The position numbers and the translations under genes are program-made. Below, one piece after another: positions 1-8,660 of a stretch of 52,145 nucleotides of DNA. Each line of letters begins with the position of its first letter. Position 1 is the first letter of the stretch. The DNA is from Saprospiraceae bacterium (GTDB lineage: Bacteria > Bacteroidota > Bacteroidia > Chitinophagales > Saprospiraceae). Location of the stretch: NCBI GenBank assembly GCA_028284395.1, contig JANQRV010000135.1:1-52145 (forward strand), read 5' to 3'. Under the pieces are notes generated by a model. It had not been told where the DNA came from, made no database searches, and saw only the letters and a program-made list of their open reading frames with translations.

Positions 1-368
1 CCATCAACAGAGCTATAACCATATTCAAACTTTGTTTCTGGAGGAAATAAAGAACGGAGTTTTTCCCCAAGGCTTTGATAGTTGGAGATATTGGATTTGT
101 CGATGATTAAGTGTCCATTGCTAATTTTCGCTGGACCCACACCTTTGTTAACGATTGCAAGTTCAATGTAGGCGATGCTGTCGTAAGCATAGTGGAGCCT
201 TTGTTCCAGATATGGCCATACTGCCGCTTTCTGTTCACTCTTCATGAGAGCTTGTTGCTCTCGGAGGATCCGGGTTTCCAAAAGGGATACGATTAACGCT
301 GCAAAGCTAATAAGGACGGCAAGGAATGCCATGATATCCGATCTGCCAAACCTGGATCGTCTGCTCAT
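1..368 (-). CDS. Membrane-anchored hypothetical protein (3' part cut by window edge)
   Basis: Partial gene; the reading frame is open from the ATG at 368 to the window edge, giving about 122 residues. After a basic start (MSRRSRFGRSD) there is one hydrophobic segment at about residues 13-30 (MAFLAVLISFAALIVSLL), then a short helix and a soluble part with the stretch IELAIVNKGVGPAKISNG, which resembles the small membrane proteins that carry an Ig-like beta domain outside the membrane. It starts 15 bp after the PIG-L gene stops and runs the same way, so it is probably the last or next-to-last gene of that operon. Function is not recognised. Confidence is good that it is a gene and low for any role. 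Confidence 0.7.
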   Translation of the reverse strand, partial: MSRRSRFGRSDIMAFLAVLISFAALIVSLLETRILREQQALMKSEQKAAVWPYLEQRLHYAYDSIAYIELAIVNKGVGPAKISNGHLIIDKSNISNYQSLGEKLRSLFPPETKFEYGYSSVD

Positions 369-383
369 TCCGATGTGTTTTCA

Positions 384-2924
384 CTAGGGTTTGATTTCAT
401 TTCCCAACGAAATTAGGTTGACAAACAATCTATAGGCACCGGGTACTCCAGCTGGTAACTCTCGAAACCAGGAATAGCCCGTATAAACATAATGTCCCTT
501 ACCGTACTGAGCAACCAATAGGCCGCCATTTTTTGGATCTTCTTCGGGATCATTCGAAGACAGAATGGCTTGATATCTTTCGTCCCATTCATTCGGAAAA
601 TAGAGACCGCGCTCTTGTACCCATCCGTCAAAATCCTTGGTTGTGATCTGGTTCGGGAAATTCAAGACGGGGTGATCCGGTTGCAAAAATCGAATTTCCG
701 CATCTTCTTCTGTGACACGATCGCGGGAGACTTTCAAGGGATAGGGCCCAATTTCTTCCATCGGGACTTTTAATCTTCGATTGGTGTTATACTGAACGAT
801 CATTGTGCCCCCCTGGTGTACATATTCGAGCAGCTTAGATTGATGAAATTTGAGGCGATCTACTGTATTATACGCACGAACACCCAAGATAATCGCATCA
901 AACTGTTTGAGGTTCTCCAAAGTCATGTCATCGTCTTCGAGCATGGTGACATCGTATCCAATTTGTTCCAAATTGTCGGGAATAATATCGCCGGCTCCCA
1001 TGACGTAACCAATTTTCTCACCAGCTTTGACTAAATCAACTTTAACTACTTTGGCCTTGCTCTCTAATAGGACGGTCTGAGTAGGAATGTGGTCATACTC
1101 GATCAGGACCATTTCTTGTGTATAGTTTTTCCCGTCCATTTCTACTACTGCTTGTACTTCGCCTTCGCTTTGATCATCTGGCGGCAGTAATTTAAATTGA
1201 TGTGTTTGTTCCTCGCCCTTGAATTTCAGATGAACATCAATAAATGCAGGTTCCGCCCGCCATTCTTCAGGAAGTATGAGTTTTACTTTGCCGCTGATTG
1301 AATCTTTGCCGGCTTTCACGGTAACGGCAAGATTTTTTGGACTTTGATTGGCAAATAAGTGTACTTTTTCCTGAATATTTACAGTGACGGGGGGAAGGAC
1401 TTCAAATGGCCGGTATACTTCTCCGCCAACAGGGTCATTTCGTTTAAAGACCACGTCGGTATTGAGGTCGATCAATGCATCTCCAATACTGATGACTGCA
1501 TTTACCTGTATTTCTCGGGGAGTTTCTGGCAGTCCTCTTTTCAATTGATCTGCAACCTCATACATTCCAAGTTCCCAAGTTTGGTTTAGCCAATACGGAG
1601 AAGAATATTTGGACGAAGAGGGAATGATCAGGGGCAATTTTAAAGATAGTTTGTCATTGTAAGCTAAGACGGTATCCATTGTGCTATGGTCACTAGAGTT
1701 ACTGGTTCGCAATTGGATACGGTGCAGAGTGGTTTTGATTTTCGACCGGTTTGTCAACTCTACCTGAATATCAACTGTTTCGCCAGGAGTTGCAGAAAAT
1801 TCATTGGCAACTGCTTCGAAAAATATCCCCATGGATGCTTTAATGATCTGCCGGATCTCCTTTAGCTTAACCGTTTTCCAATAGCTTTCTTCAAGATCTA
1901 GCATGAGCTGATAAGCCTTAATCAATTTGCTCACACTTTTGGATGGGTCACCATAATCGAATTCTTCTTCTACCTCTTTCAGGAGTTTGCCGATCGGTTC
2001 CCCACCTTTGACCCGAGTCCAGGTAGTATTTATTCCGGAAAAAATATCTTCTTTGTCCGGAGGCATTTCTCCCTTTAAAAGGCTTACGTATTCCATCGAA
2101 CGACCACGTGAACCGGTGGATCCGAAACCTTGGCTTTTGTGCATGCTGCGGCTCATGGCTGATATTTCGGTATTTGAAATTCCTCTTTTAGGAAAAAATG
2201 TACCGACATCAATACCCAACATTCCCTTTTTATCGGCTTTTGCAAACGCTTCCCTACTTCCAAAGAAGAACCAACTGGTATTGAAGAATAGGCTCTTGGG
2301 TTGCCACGGTTCGACGAATTCCAACTGCTCGGGAAAAATGTCGGTACGAGCGGCGAGGTCGAAAGCCTCATAGGAGAGCATGGCAGATGCCGTATGGTGC
2401 CCGTGCATGCGTCCTCTCCAGCGGGGTTCAACCGTACGCTGGAAGCGATTGATAATAATGTCCGGCTGCCATTTCCGAATGGCCCAGACGACGTCAGACA
2501 AAACGGCTTCTTTATTCCATATCTTCAAAGTCTCTTCTGGTGTTTTTGAAAACCCAAAATCATTGGCCCGGGTAAACATTTGATTGCCACCGTCAGTTCT
2601 TCTCGCAGCCAGCAATTCTTGAGTTCGAATCAGACCCAGTAATTCCCGGATTTCCGGTCCGATCAGGTTCTGGCCACCATCTCCTCTGGTCATAGAAAGA
2701 TACGCGACGTTTGCTTTTACATCGTTCGCTAGATAAGATATTAGCTGCGTATTTTCATCATCAGGATGAGCAGCTACGTAAAGAGCCGATCCTAAAAAAT
2801 TGAGTTTTTCGATGGCATCATGGATTTCGGCAGAAGTCCATTTATGAGGTTTTTGTGCATCGAGAATCAGACTATAGAGCAGAAGAAAAGCAGTGAGCAA
2901 TAAGCTTATTCCAGGAAATTTCAT
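384..2924 (-). CDS. Secreted PIG-L/LmbE family deacetylase with GATase-like C-terminal domain
   Basis: An 846-residue exported protein. Residues 1-24 form a signal peptide ending LILDAQ. The PIG-L (LmbE) zinc deacetylase domain follows: the metal motif AAHPDDEN (about residues 51-58) and the downstream HGHHTAS motif are both intact, so N-deacetylase activity on an N-acetyl sugar or glycoconjugate is expected. The middle region is beta-rich (Ig/NPCBM-like). The last 220 residues (from about GEKIGYVMGAGD) look like the glutamine-amidotransferase/ThuA fold without an evident nucleophile cysteine. An in-frame ATG lies 21 bp upstream, but the start at 2924 puts the signal peptide at the very N-terminus and has an A-rich leader. 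The substrate is unknown; large bacterial homologues of this architecture are usually called PIG-L family deacetylases. Confidence 0.88.
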   Translation of the reverse strand: MKFPGISLLLTAFLLLYSLILDAQKPHKWTSAEIHDAIEKLNFLGSALYVAAHPDDENTQLISYLANDVKANVAYLSMTRGDGGQNLIGPEIRELLGLIRTQELLAARRTDGGNQMFTRANDFGFSKTPEETLKIWNKEAVLSDVVWAIRKWQPDIIINRFQRTVEPRWRGRMHGHHTASAMLSYEAFDLAARTDIFPEQLEFVEPWQPKSLFFNTSWFFFGSREAFAKADKKGMLGIDVGTFFPKRGISNTEISAMSRSMHKSQGFGSTGSRGRSMEYVSLLKGEMPPDKEDIFSGINTTWTRVKGGEPIGKLLKEVEEEFDYGDPSKSVSKLIKAYQLMLDLEESYWKTVKLKEIRQIIKASMGIFFEAVANEFSATPGETVDIQVELTNRSKIKTTLHRIQLRTSNSSDHSTMDTVLAYNDKLSLKLPLIIPSSSKYSSPYWLNQTWELGMYEVADQLKRGLPETPREIQVNAVISIGDALIDLNTDVVFKRNDPVGGEVYRPFEVLPPVTVNIQEKVHLFANQSPKNLAVTVKAGKDSISGKVKLILPEEWRAEPAFIDVHLKFKGEEQTHQFKLLPPDDQSEGEVQAVVEMDGKNYTQEMVLIEYDHIPTQTVLLESKAKVVKVDLVKAGEKIGYVMGAGDIIPDNLEQIGYDVTMLEDDDMTLENLKQFDAIILGVRAYNTVDRLKFHQSKLLEYVHQGGTMIVQYNTNRRLKVPMEEIGPYPLKVSRDRVTEEDAEIRFLQPDHPVLNFPNQITTKDFDGWVQERGLYFPNEWDERYQAILSSNDPEEDPKNGGLLVAQYGKGHYVYTGYSWFRELPAGVPGAYRLFVNLISLGNEIKP

Positions 2925-2973
2925 AGGTATTATTTTTTCAGCCACGAAGATAAGAATTACTCGGAGTTTAAGA

Positions 2974-3720
2974 CTAAACGAAGGCCACCTGATTGTCGGC
3001 TAAAATTGGCATTAGGTGATACCGCAGGTAAAGCTGGACTGTCGCCAGGACATCTTTTTCACAATAGCGAGCGATTCGGGGCAAATCGTTTTCTTCCCAA
3101 TAGACTCTACCGACTTCGCTGCCGTCGATGTCGTCTTTTGGGGAAGGGAATCCCAAGGCTGCGGCCAGCAGTTTTAGGGACGTATAATTCTTTCGGTCAC
3201 CAAACTTCCACATTTCCATCGTATCTAAAAGGTGGGCGGTTTCCCAAGGTTTTTTACCCGATAGATTGAGTGTAGGCGGCAAAGGTATGTGATTGATAAT
3301 GGCACGTCGGCAAATGTAAGGCATGTCAAATTCCTTAATGTTGTGTCCGCAAAAAAAATGTCGATTGGGGTTATTAAAGCGGCTACTGACCAACTCAAAA
3401 AACGCTTTGATTAATGCTGCTTCGTCATCGCTGGCGAATGATTTAAGTCTTACGTGCCGCTCCCCTTCTTTGGTATCATAGGTTACACCAACTGAAATGC
3501 AGATAATCTTTCCAAATTCAGCAAAGATACCGGCCCGATCAAGATAGGCTTCACGTGCTTCCTCTTCGGTCACTTCCTCATCATATTTTTTTAGAACAGA
3601 CCTGCTCTTTAACTTCCACAATTCTTTGAAAGTGTCGTTCAGGTCATCAAAAGTGGCTTTACCGGAGACGGTCTCGATATCCAGAAACAGGATCTTACTT
3701 AGGTCCTTATTATTGGTCAT
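2974..3720 (-). CDS. PolB-type DEDDy 3'-5' exonuclease
   Basis: A 248-residue cytosolic protein of the RNase H/DnaQ fold, matching the stand-alone 'PolB exonuclease-like' family (DNA_pol_B_exo2). ExoI is FLDIETVSG with the metal ligands Asp14 and Glu16. ExoII is CGHNIKEFDMPYICRR with the conserved Asn and Asp. ExoIII is RYCEKDVLATVQLYLRY with the Tyr-x3-Asp signature. It should trim single-stranded DNA or RNA 3' ends. Its 3' end is about 50 bp from the PIG-L start on the same strand, and it is divergent from the coiled-coil gene at 3944. Length and motif spacing are normal for the family. Confidence 0.87.
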   Translation of the reverse strand: MTNNKDLSKILFLDIETVSGKATFDDLNDTFKELWKLKSRSVLKKYDEEVTEEEAREAYLDRAGIFAEFGKIICISVGVTYDTKEGERHVRLKSFASDDEAALIKAFFELVSSRFNNPNRHFFCGHNIKEFDMPYICRRAIINHIPLPPTLNLSGKKPWETAHLLDTMEMWKFGDRKNYTSLKLLAAALGFPSPKDDIDGSEVGRVYWEENDLPRIARYCEKDVLATVQLYLRYHLMPILADNQVAFV

Positions 3721-3943
3721 GATACAAAATTTACTTTCCTATATTTAAAAGAACAAACTACCTTCAAAATAGATCCCTTTCGCCCCCGAAAATGTGGGAA
3801 AAATGGAAGATATACCAGAAAATTAATATCTGTAAATCAGAATTTTACGTGCAATTTCGGATAAATAGAAATTTAACACAATTTTCTATATAGCCGAACC
3901 GTTAGAGTCGAAGTTATGATTTAAACAAAAATAAAGAACTATC

Positions 3944-4987
3944 ATGGCAACAAACAACTCAAAATCAACTACTCCTAACCCAAGTTCGAGTAGTTCTGGT
4001 ATGCCAGCTAAAAATGACAACTCTAAGCAAAGGATTATTGCCATCGCCGCAGTGATCATCTTAGCACTACTCGCAGTGAACATCGTCTTATTGGTAAACA
4101 ACAACAAGAAAGGCTCCAAAATGAATGCATTGACGAGCCAGTTGGACGAATCCGAACAACTCAAAGCTGAACTCGAAAAGCAATACTACGATGCTATTTC
4201 CGAATTGGAAGAAATGCGTGGCTCAAACGAAGAACTTAACGCATTGATCGACCAACAAAAGGAAGAACTTGGCCAGCAGAAAGATCGCATTGAAAAATTG
4301 CTCAAAGACAATCGGAATATCAATACTGCAAGAAAGGAGGTCAAGCGTCTAACGGCTCAGGTAGAGCAATATCTAGCTCAAATCAATCAATTGCAGGCGG
4401 AAAATGAAGATTTGACCGCAAGAACAGTCTCTCTCTCTCAAAGAAATGATAGCCTGGATTCAAATCTGAGAAATCAAATTCAGGCTAATGATGAATTAAA
4501 CACTGCCAAAGCTACTTTGGTAAGCGAAAAGGAAGAATTGCTAAGAACCAGTGAAATGCTGTCTAAGAAGGTAGATATAGCCTCTGTCATTAAGGTGAGC
4601 AATGTAGAAGCCAGTGGAATCAAACTCCGTAAAAGCGGCAAAGGTGTAAAGAAGAACAATGCTAAAAACATCGATCACTTGCAGGTGTGTTTTACCACTA
4701 CCGTTAACCAGGTGACAGATACTGGTGTTGAAGACTTTCTCGTCCGCATTATTAATCCCTTGGGCGAAACTTTGGCGATTGACGAACTGGGGTCCGGTGT
4801 ATTTACCAATGAATCAACTGGAGAACAAATGCGTTATACACAGATAAAAGAGGTAGAATACGATCAGAACCAAGAAAATCATTGCATGAAATGGGCTCCG
4901 GGCCAAGGATTTCAGGCAGGTAATTACGACATTGAAGTATACAACAAAGGATACTTGGCCGGGAGTGCCAGTTTCCAATTGAAGTAA
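3944..4987 (+). CDS. Single-pass membrane protein with long periplasmic coiled coil
   Basis: 347 residues. A low-complexity Ser/Asn/Pro N-terminus (1-29) is followed by one transmembrane helix at about residues 31-51 (IIAIAAVIILALLAVNIVLL), then about 170 residues of heptad-rich coiled coil (up to about 225), and a compact beta-rich C-terminal domain (about 230-347: SNVEASGIKLRKSGKG, then HLQVCFTTT). This layout is common and conserved in Bacteroidota, often annotated only as hypothetical. A spacer or organiser role in the periplasm is likely. It is monocistronic: a strong terminator follows at 5062-5100. No enzyme motif is visible. Confidence 0.75.
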   Translation: MATNNSKSTTPNPSSSSSGMPAKNDNSKQRIIAIAAVIILALLAVNIVLLVNNNKKGSKMNALTSQLDESEQLKAELEKQYYDAISELEEMRGSNEELNALIDQQKEELGQQKDRIEKLLKDNRNINTARKEVKRLTAQVEQYLAQINQLQAENEDLTARTVSLSQRNDSLDSNLRNQIQANDELNTAKATLVSEKEELLRTSEMLSKKVDIASVIKVSNVEASGIKLRKSGKGVKKNNAKNIDHLQVCFTTTVNQVTDTGVEDFLVRIINPLGETLAIDELGSGVFTNESTGEQMRYTQIKEVEYDQNQENHCMKWAPGQGFQAGNYDIEVYNKGYLAGSASFQLK

Positions 4988-5061
4988 TATCCCCCCTTCC
5001 TCTATTCGATCCCTTTGATGGAGGTCGCGGAGGCCGGACACGGCTGCGAGAAAACTTGCGA

Positions 5062-5100
5062 AACCGGGACTGATTTATTTCGGTCCCGGTTAATTTTTTG
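5062..5100 (+). terminator. Rho-independent terminator after coiled-coil gene
   Basis: A 9-bp perfect stem (AACCGGGAC at 5062-5070, GTCCCGGTT at 5083-5091) with a 12-nt loop, followed directly by AATTTTTTG. It lies 75 bp after the stop at 4987 and is oriented correctly. Confidence 0.9.
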
Positions 5101-5227
5101 TCCTTTTGAGTCGAAAAATCGAGCAGTTTGCCAATTTTGCAACAATTAAACGAATTACTTGTATATAAACGAGAATTCAAAAAGAGAACTAAAGCGGATC
5201 GAACCTGCTATAAACTGAACCTAAAAA

Positions 5228-5707
5228 ATGGCGGAAGAAGAAAAGAATAATCCAGAAGAAGAACCAAAAGAGTCCTTTATCAATCCCATTGACAAGGATA
5301 AGGTAGCAGATAATCCACATATGCTACCTTATGCGCATACCATCGGAGGAGCTGAAATCAAACCTGTCGATAAAGGGAAGGTCAAAGGAAGAGCCATGTC
5401 AGCGATGTATGAGCAAACAAACATGGATCTGGACCAAATCCGCCAACAAATGGAATTATTGGCAAAGCAAGCCAAGATCATTCATGATCGAGTGAAGATA
5501 TCAGAATTGATCTATACTGCTGAGATTAATTTTGAGCCGTTTATCGGGCAAACTTATTATCTATACGAAAGAGCCAACGGCAAGTTTGTCTTGTCGCTGG
5601 TCGCACCGGAAGAATGGGGAACTCCTCCCTTTGAATATGTGGCGACCATGCTGCTGCTTTCAGATCATACTTGGGACGTATCGGATAAAAATAGTGATAG
5701 ATTCTAG
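5228..5707 (+). CDS. DUF2452 domain-containing protein
   Basis: 159 residues, soluble. It matches the DUF2452 family: the conserved stretch NPHMLPYAHTIGGAEIKPVD (about residues 29-48), then KVKGRAMSAMYEQT, a helical segment with DLDQIRQQMELLAKQ, and the C-terminal NFEPFIGQTYYLYE. An acidic Glu/Lys-rich N-terminus precedes it. The function of the family is unknown. The gene ends 17 bp before pbpC and probably shares its transcript. Confidence 0.85.
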   Translation: MAEEEKNNPEEEPKESFINPIDKDKVADNPHMLPYAHTIGGAEIKPVDKGKVKGRAMSAMYEQTNMDLDQIRQQMELLAKQAKIIHDRVKISELIYTAEINFEPFIGQTYYLYERANGKFVLSLVAPEEWGTPPFEYVATMLLLSDHTWDVSDKNSDRF

Positions 5708-5724
5708 TCTAAACCTATTCTTGG

Positions 5725-8154
5725 ATGTTTAGGAAACTGCTAAAGGTTATTCGCAGATACCCCAAAACCAGTCTTTTGGTCTCCCTCACGATATTGTTGT
5801 TTTATTGGGTTTCATTACCCAGACCGCTATTTAAAGCCTCTTTTTCACCAGTACTGGAAGATCGTGATGGTGTATTACTGGGGGCAAGAATCGCTGCAGA
5901 TGGCCAATGGCGATTTCCCATGGGAGATAGTTTACCGGAAAAGTACATTGAATCAGTTATCCTATTTGAAGATAGGCGTTTCTTTTATCATCCGGGCATC
6001 GATCCCGTCAGTTTGGTGCGTGCGCTTTGGCAAAACATCCGCAGTCAGCGGATCGTAAGTGGAGGCAGCACCATTAGCATGCAGGTTATCCGAATGGCCC
6101 GAGGCAACAGACCTCGGACAGTAGGTCAGAAAATATTGGAAATCATCATGGCTACTCGGTTGGAATTGGGGTATTCCAAACAAGCGATTCTCAATCACTA
6201 CGCAGCTCAAGCCCCTTTTGGAGGAAATGTCGTTGGTTTAGAGGCAGCCACATGGAGGTATTACGGTAAGAATCCGCAATTATTGTCGTGGGCAGAAGCG
6301 GCTACCTTGGCGGTATTGCCTAATAGTCCTGGATTGATTCATCCGGGACGAAACCGAACTCTTTTGTTAGCAAAGCGGAATCGTCTACTGGATAAGCTAT
6401 ATCAATACGAAAAGATGGACAGCCTGACCTGGAGCCTGGCAAAAGAAGAACCATTGCCGGCAGAAAGGTATGCATTGCCTAATCTGGCACCGCATTTGCT
6501 CGACCAGGTGCGGACCACTTCCAAGTTTGAAGCGATTGCTCCGCAAAATCATCGTTTCAGGTCGACTCTTGCTGTAGACTTACAAAAAAAGGCTGCCGCG
6601 GTGTTAAAGCATCATCAGAAAATCCTGAGCTATAACGAGATTAATAATTTGGCCGCCCTCGTTGTTGAAGTCAAGACAGGGGCAGTGTTGGCTTACGTAG
6701 GTAATGTGATTGGGGCAGGAGAGGAGCATCATGAACAGGTCGATGTGATTAGCGCCCCACGTAGCACTGGCAGCATTTTAAAGCCCTTTTTGTACGCCAG
6801 TATGCTCGATGACGGCGTCATTCTTCCGAATAGTATTGTACCGGATGTTCCCGTTCAACTCAATGGATATCGACCAGAGAATTTTCACAAGAAATACGAT
6901 GGTGTTATATCGGCCCGACGGGCCTTGATTCGTTCGTTGAATGTTCCGTTTGTCAATCTTTTGCAGGAGTACGGTTTAGAAAAATTCCATTTCCGGCTAC
7001 AGCAATTGGATTTTACCAGCGTTGGGAAACCTCCCAGCTATTACGGACTTCCATTAATATTGGGCGGTGCAGAGTGCACTTTGTGGGAAACGACAAACGC
7101 CTATGCTGGGATGGCTAGGACGCTTCGGTATTTTTATGAACGCGACGGGATGTATTCCGCAAAGGATTTTCTTTCCGGGCATATCCTGCAAAATTGGGAA
7201 TCCGGTAGAAAGGAGTTTCCTTTGCTGAAAGAGCCTCCCGTAATGTCTGCCAGCGCTATTTGGTATACTTTTGAAGCCATGCGAAGTGTGGAACGTCCGA
7301 GCCAGGAAGGTGATTGGAAACGCTTTCGATCCAGTCAAAATATTGCCTGGAAAACAGGAACGAGTTTTGGTTTTCGGGATGGTTGGGCAGTAGGGGTAAC
7401 CCCTGATTTTGCCGTAGGTATCTGGGCTGGGAATGCTGATGGAGAGGGACGGCCAGGTTTGATTGGCATCAAAACTGCTGGTCCGGTCCTTTTCGATCTT
7501 TTCAATATGCTTCCGTCGTCGGGTTGGTTTGAGCCTCCTTTTGATGAGATGATTGAGGTGCCGGTTTGTCAAGAAAGCGGTTATCGGGCTTTGAAAATAT
7601 GCCCGGTCGATACGACCTGGATCCCACGAAGCGGCCTCCGGTCTGATCCCTGCCCCTATCATCAGTTGATTCATACCGATCAATCCGGAACCCACCAGGT
7701 TAGCATAGATTGTGAGCCGAGTGAATCCATCAAGACGGAGGCATGGTTTGTTCTGCCCCCACTGGAATCCTTTTATTATCAATCGACGCAACCTCAATAC
7801 AGAAACCCTCCTCCGTATCGCTCCGATTGCCTGTCAGGCTCGATGGGTAATGTCGCGTCCATGCAATTGATTTACCCGAAGTATCCCACCAAAATTTATG
7901 TGCCGAAAGACCTGGATGGAGAATGGTCGCGGACCGTTTTTTCAGTAGCTCATGTGGATCCAGAAACACTGATTTACTGGCACATTGATAATCAATTCAT
8001 CGGAAAAACAGAAACTTTTCATAATATGGAGTTGAATCCATCTCCCGGTAAGCACATTTTAGTATTGGTCGATGAGAAAGGACAACGTCTGGAGCAAGCG
8101 TTCGAAATTATACATAAAAAAACTCCTACATCGGGGGAGGCAAATCAGATGTAG
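5725..8154 (+). CDS. pbpC: Penicillin-binding protein 1C (bifunctional class A PBP)
   Basis: 809 residues, full length for PBP1C. One N-terminal membrane anchor (about residues 14-30) is followed by the GT51 glycosyltransferase domain (about 55-230, with EDRRFFYHPGIDPVSLVRA and GGSTISMQ), the transpeptidase domain (about 290-580, with the SxxK serine in RSTGSILKPF, SLN, and KTGTSFGFRDGW), and the small C-terminal BiPBP_C beta domain (about 705-800). It polymerises and cross-links peptidoglycan in the periplasm. The alpha-2-macroglobulin gene (yfhM type) that often sits beside pbpC is not in the window. The last codons overlap a 10-bp inverted repeat (8123-8157) that belongs to the leader element described separately. 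Confidence 0.95.
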   Translation: MFRKLLKVIRRYPKTSLLVSLTILLFYWVSLPRPLFKASFSPVLEDRDGVLLGARIAADGQWRFPMGDSLPEKYIESVILFEDRRFFYHPGIDPVSLVRALWQNIRSQRIVSGGSTISMQVIRMARGNRPRTVGQKILEIIMATRLELGYSKQAILNHYAAQAPFGGNVVGLEAATWRYYGKNPQLLSWAEAATLAVLPNSPGLIHPGRNRTLLLAKRNRLLDKLYQYEKMDSLTWSLAKEEPLPAERYALPNLAPHLLDQVRTTSKFEAIAPQNHRFRSTLAVDLQKKAAAVLKHHQKILSYNEINNLAALVVEVKTGAVLAYVGNVIGAGEEHHEQVDVISAPRSTGSILKPFLYASMLDDGVILPNSIVPDVPVQLNGYRPENFHKKYDGVISARRALIRSLNVPFVNLLQEYGLEKFHFRLQQLDFTSVGKPPSYYGLPLILGGAECTLWETTNAYAGMARTLRYFYERDGMYSAKDFLSGHILQNWESGRKEFPLLKEPPVMSASAIWYTFEAMRSVERPSQEGDWKRFRSSQNIAWKTGTSFGFRDGWAVGVTPDFAVGIWAGNADGEGRPGLIGIKTAGPVLFDLFNMLPSSGWFEPPFDEMIEVPVCQESGYRALKICPVDTTWIPRSGLRSDPCPYHQLIHTDQSGTHQVSIDCEPSESIKTEAWFVLPPLESFYYQSTQPQYRNPPPYRSDCLSGSMGNVASMQLIYPKYPTKIYVPKDLDGEWSRTVFSVAHVDPETLIYWHIDNQFIGKTETFHNMELNPSPGKHILVLVDEKGQRLEQAFEIIHKKTPTSGEANQM

Positions 8155-8181
8155 GAGCAGACAACATACTATGAGAAAACT
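8116..8181 (+). promoter_or_regulatory. Hairpin leader element, copy 1
   Basis: Seven A residues, then a perfect 10-bp stem (CTCCTACATC at 8123-8132, GATGTAGGAG at 8148-8157), then ACAACATACT and an ATG at 8171. The AGGAG in the right arm could be a sequestered ribosome-binding site 13 nt from the ATG. Copy 2 at 8432-8500 has the same order of parts and an identical AACATACTATGAGAAAACT. Read on the minus strand, the same sequence is a stem followed by T7, so it could also terminate leftward transcription from the kinase gene. Confidence 0.55.
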
Positions 8182-8272
8182 ACACGACTGCAATATAGTA
8201 CCTTCCGCGGCAAAACTCACCGGAAATTATGTTATGGGTAATTCAATTTATTTTGAGGCCGGTTTCGATTAG
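8171..8272 (+). pseudogene. 33-codon ORF after leader copy 1, probable remnant
   Basis: Begins MRKLHDCNIVPSAAKLTG and ends with a stop at 8270-8272. The first four residues equal those of the second mini-ORF at 8490, and the 19 bases around the start are identical, so both derive from one kind of leader plus signal-peptide start. There is no hydrophobic core here, suggesting decay. It may not be translated. Confidence 0.3.
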
Positions 8273-8431
8273 AAAGTGGTTTGGTCTTTTTTTATATATG
8301 ACCTTCTTTATGCGACAAATGCCAAAAAATGAAATTCGTTTGGTAGGCTCATTTTGAAGGAGCGACCTAATTTTATAGCGTCAAATCAAGAAAAGGGTTA
8401 TATAATTTAGGACAATGTTTTCGGTGAGAGC

Positions 8432-8500
8432 AAAAAAAAATCCCACACCTTGAAAATGTGTAAGGTGCAGGAGCATAATTAAACATACTATGAGAAAACT
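8432..8500 (+). promoter_or_regulatory. Hairpin leader element, copy 2
   Basis: Nine A residues (8432-8440), then TCC-CACACCTT pairing with AAGGTG-CAGGA: a 6-bp and a 3-bp stem separated by a 2x2 mismatch. The right arm again ends in AGGAG, followed by AACATACT and ATG at 8490. The mismatch pattern differs from copy 1 while the fold is kept. On the minus strand it reads as a stem followed by T9, about 190 bp after the kinase stop, so it may serve as that gene's terminator. Confidence 0.55.
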
Positions 8501-8606
8501 GGAAATGAAGATAAGTGGGTTATTTCTTGTATGCACTGCCTATTTATGTATCGGTCAGAATTCGGCAGGAATTGGTATCAATCCATTAGTTTTGGGAAAG
8601 GGATGA
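8490..8606 (+). pseudogene. 38-codon remnant of a secreted surface-protein gene
   Basis: Starts MRKLEMKISGLFLVCTAYLC, a plausible signal peptide, followed by IGQNSAGIGINPLVLGKG and a stop at 8604-8606. In Bacteroidota surface proteins (tail-collar/endosialidase-chaperone type) a signal peptide is commonly followed by a stretch such as QNSAGIGIN plus a Pro-containing segment, so this reads like the first 35 residues of such a gene that has lost the rest. It could instead be a genuine short exported peptide. Confidence 0.4.
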
Positions 8607-8660
8607 AAATGACTAATTGTAGCCTACAGAAAAATACGGTTAATTTGCCGACAAAGAGAT

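Noticed and set aside
1987..2373. A 128-codon open frame opposite the PIG-L gene
   Set aside because: It lies within a clear deacetylase gene and has no family features.
7054..7797. A 247-codon open frame on the minus strand opposite the transpeptidase part of pbpC
   Set aside because: The plus frame has complete PBP1C motifs; the opposite frame shows no domain and is composition-driven.
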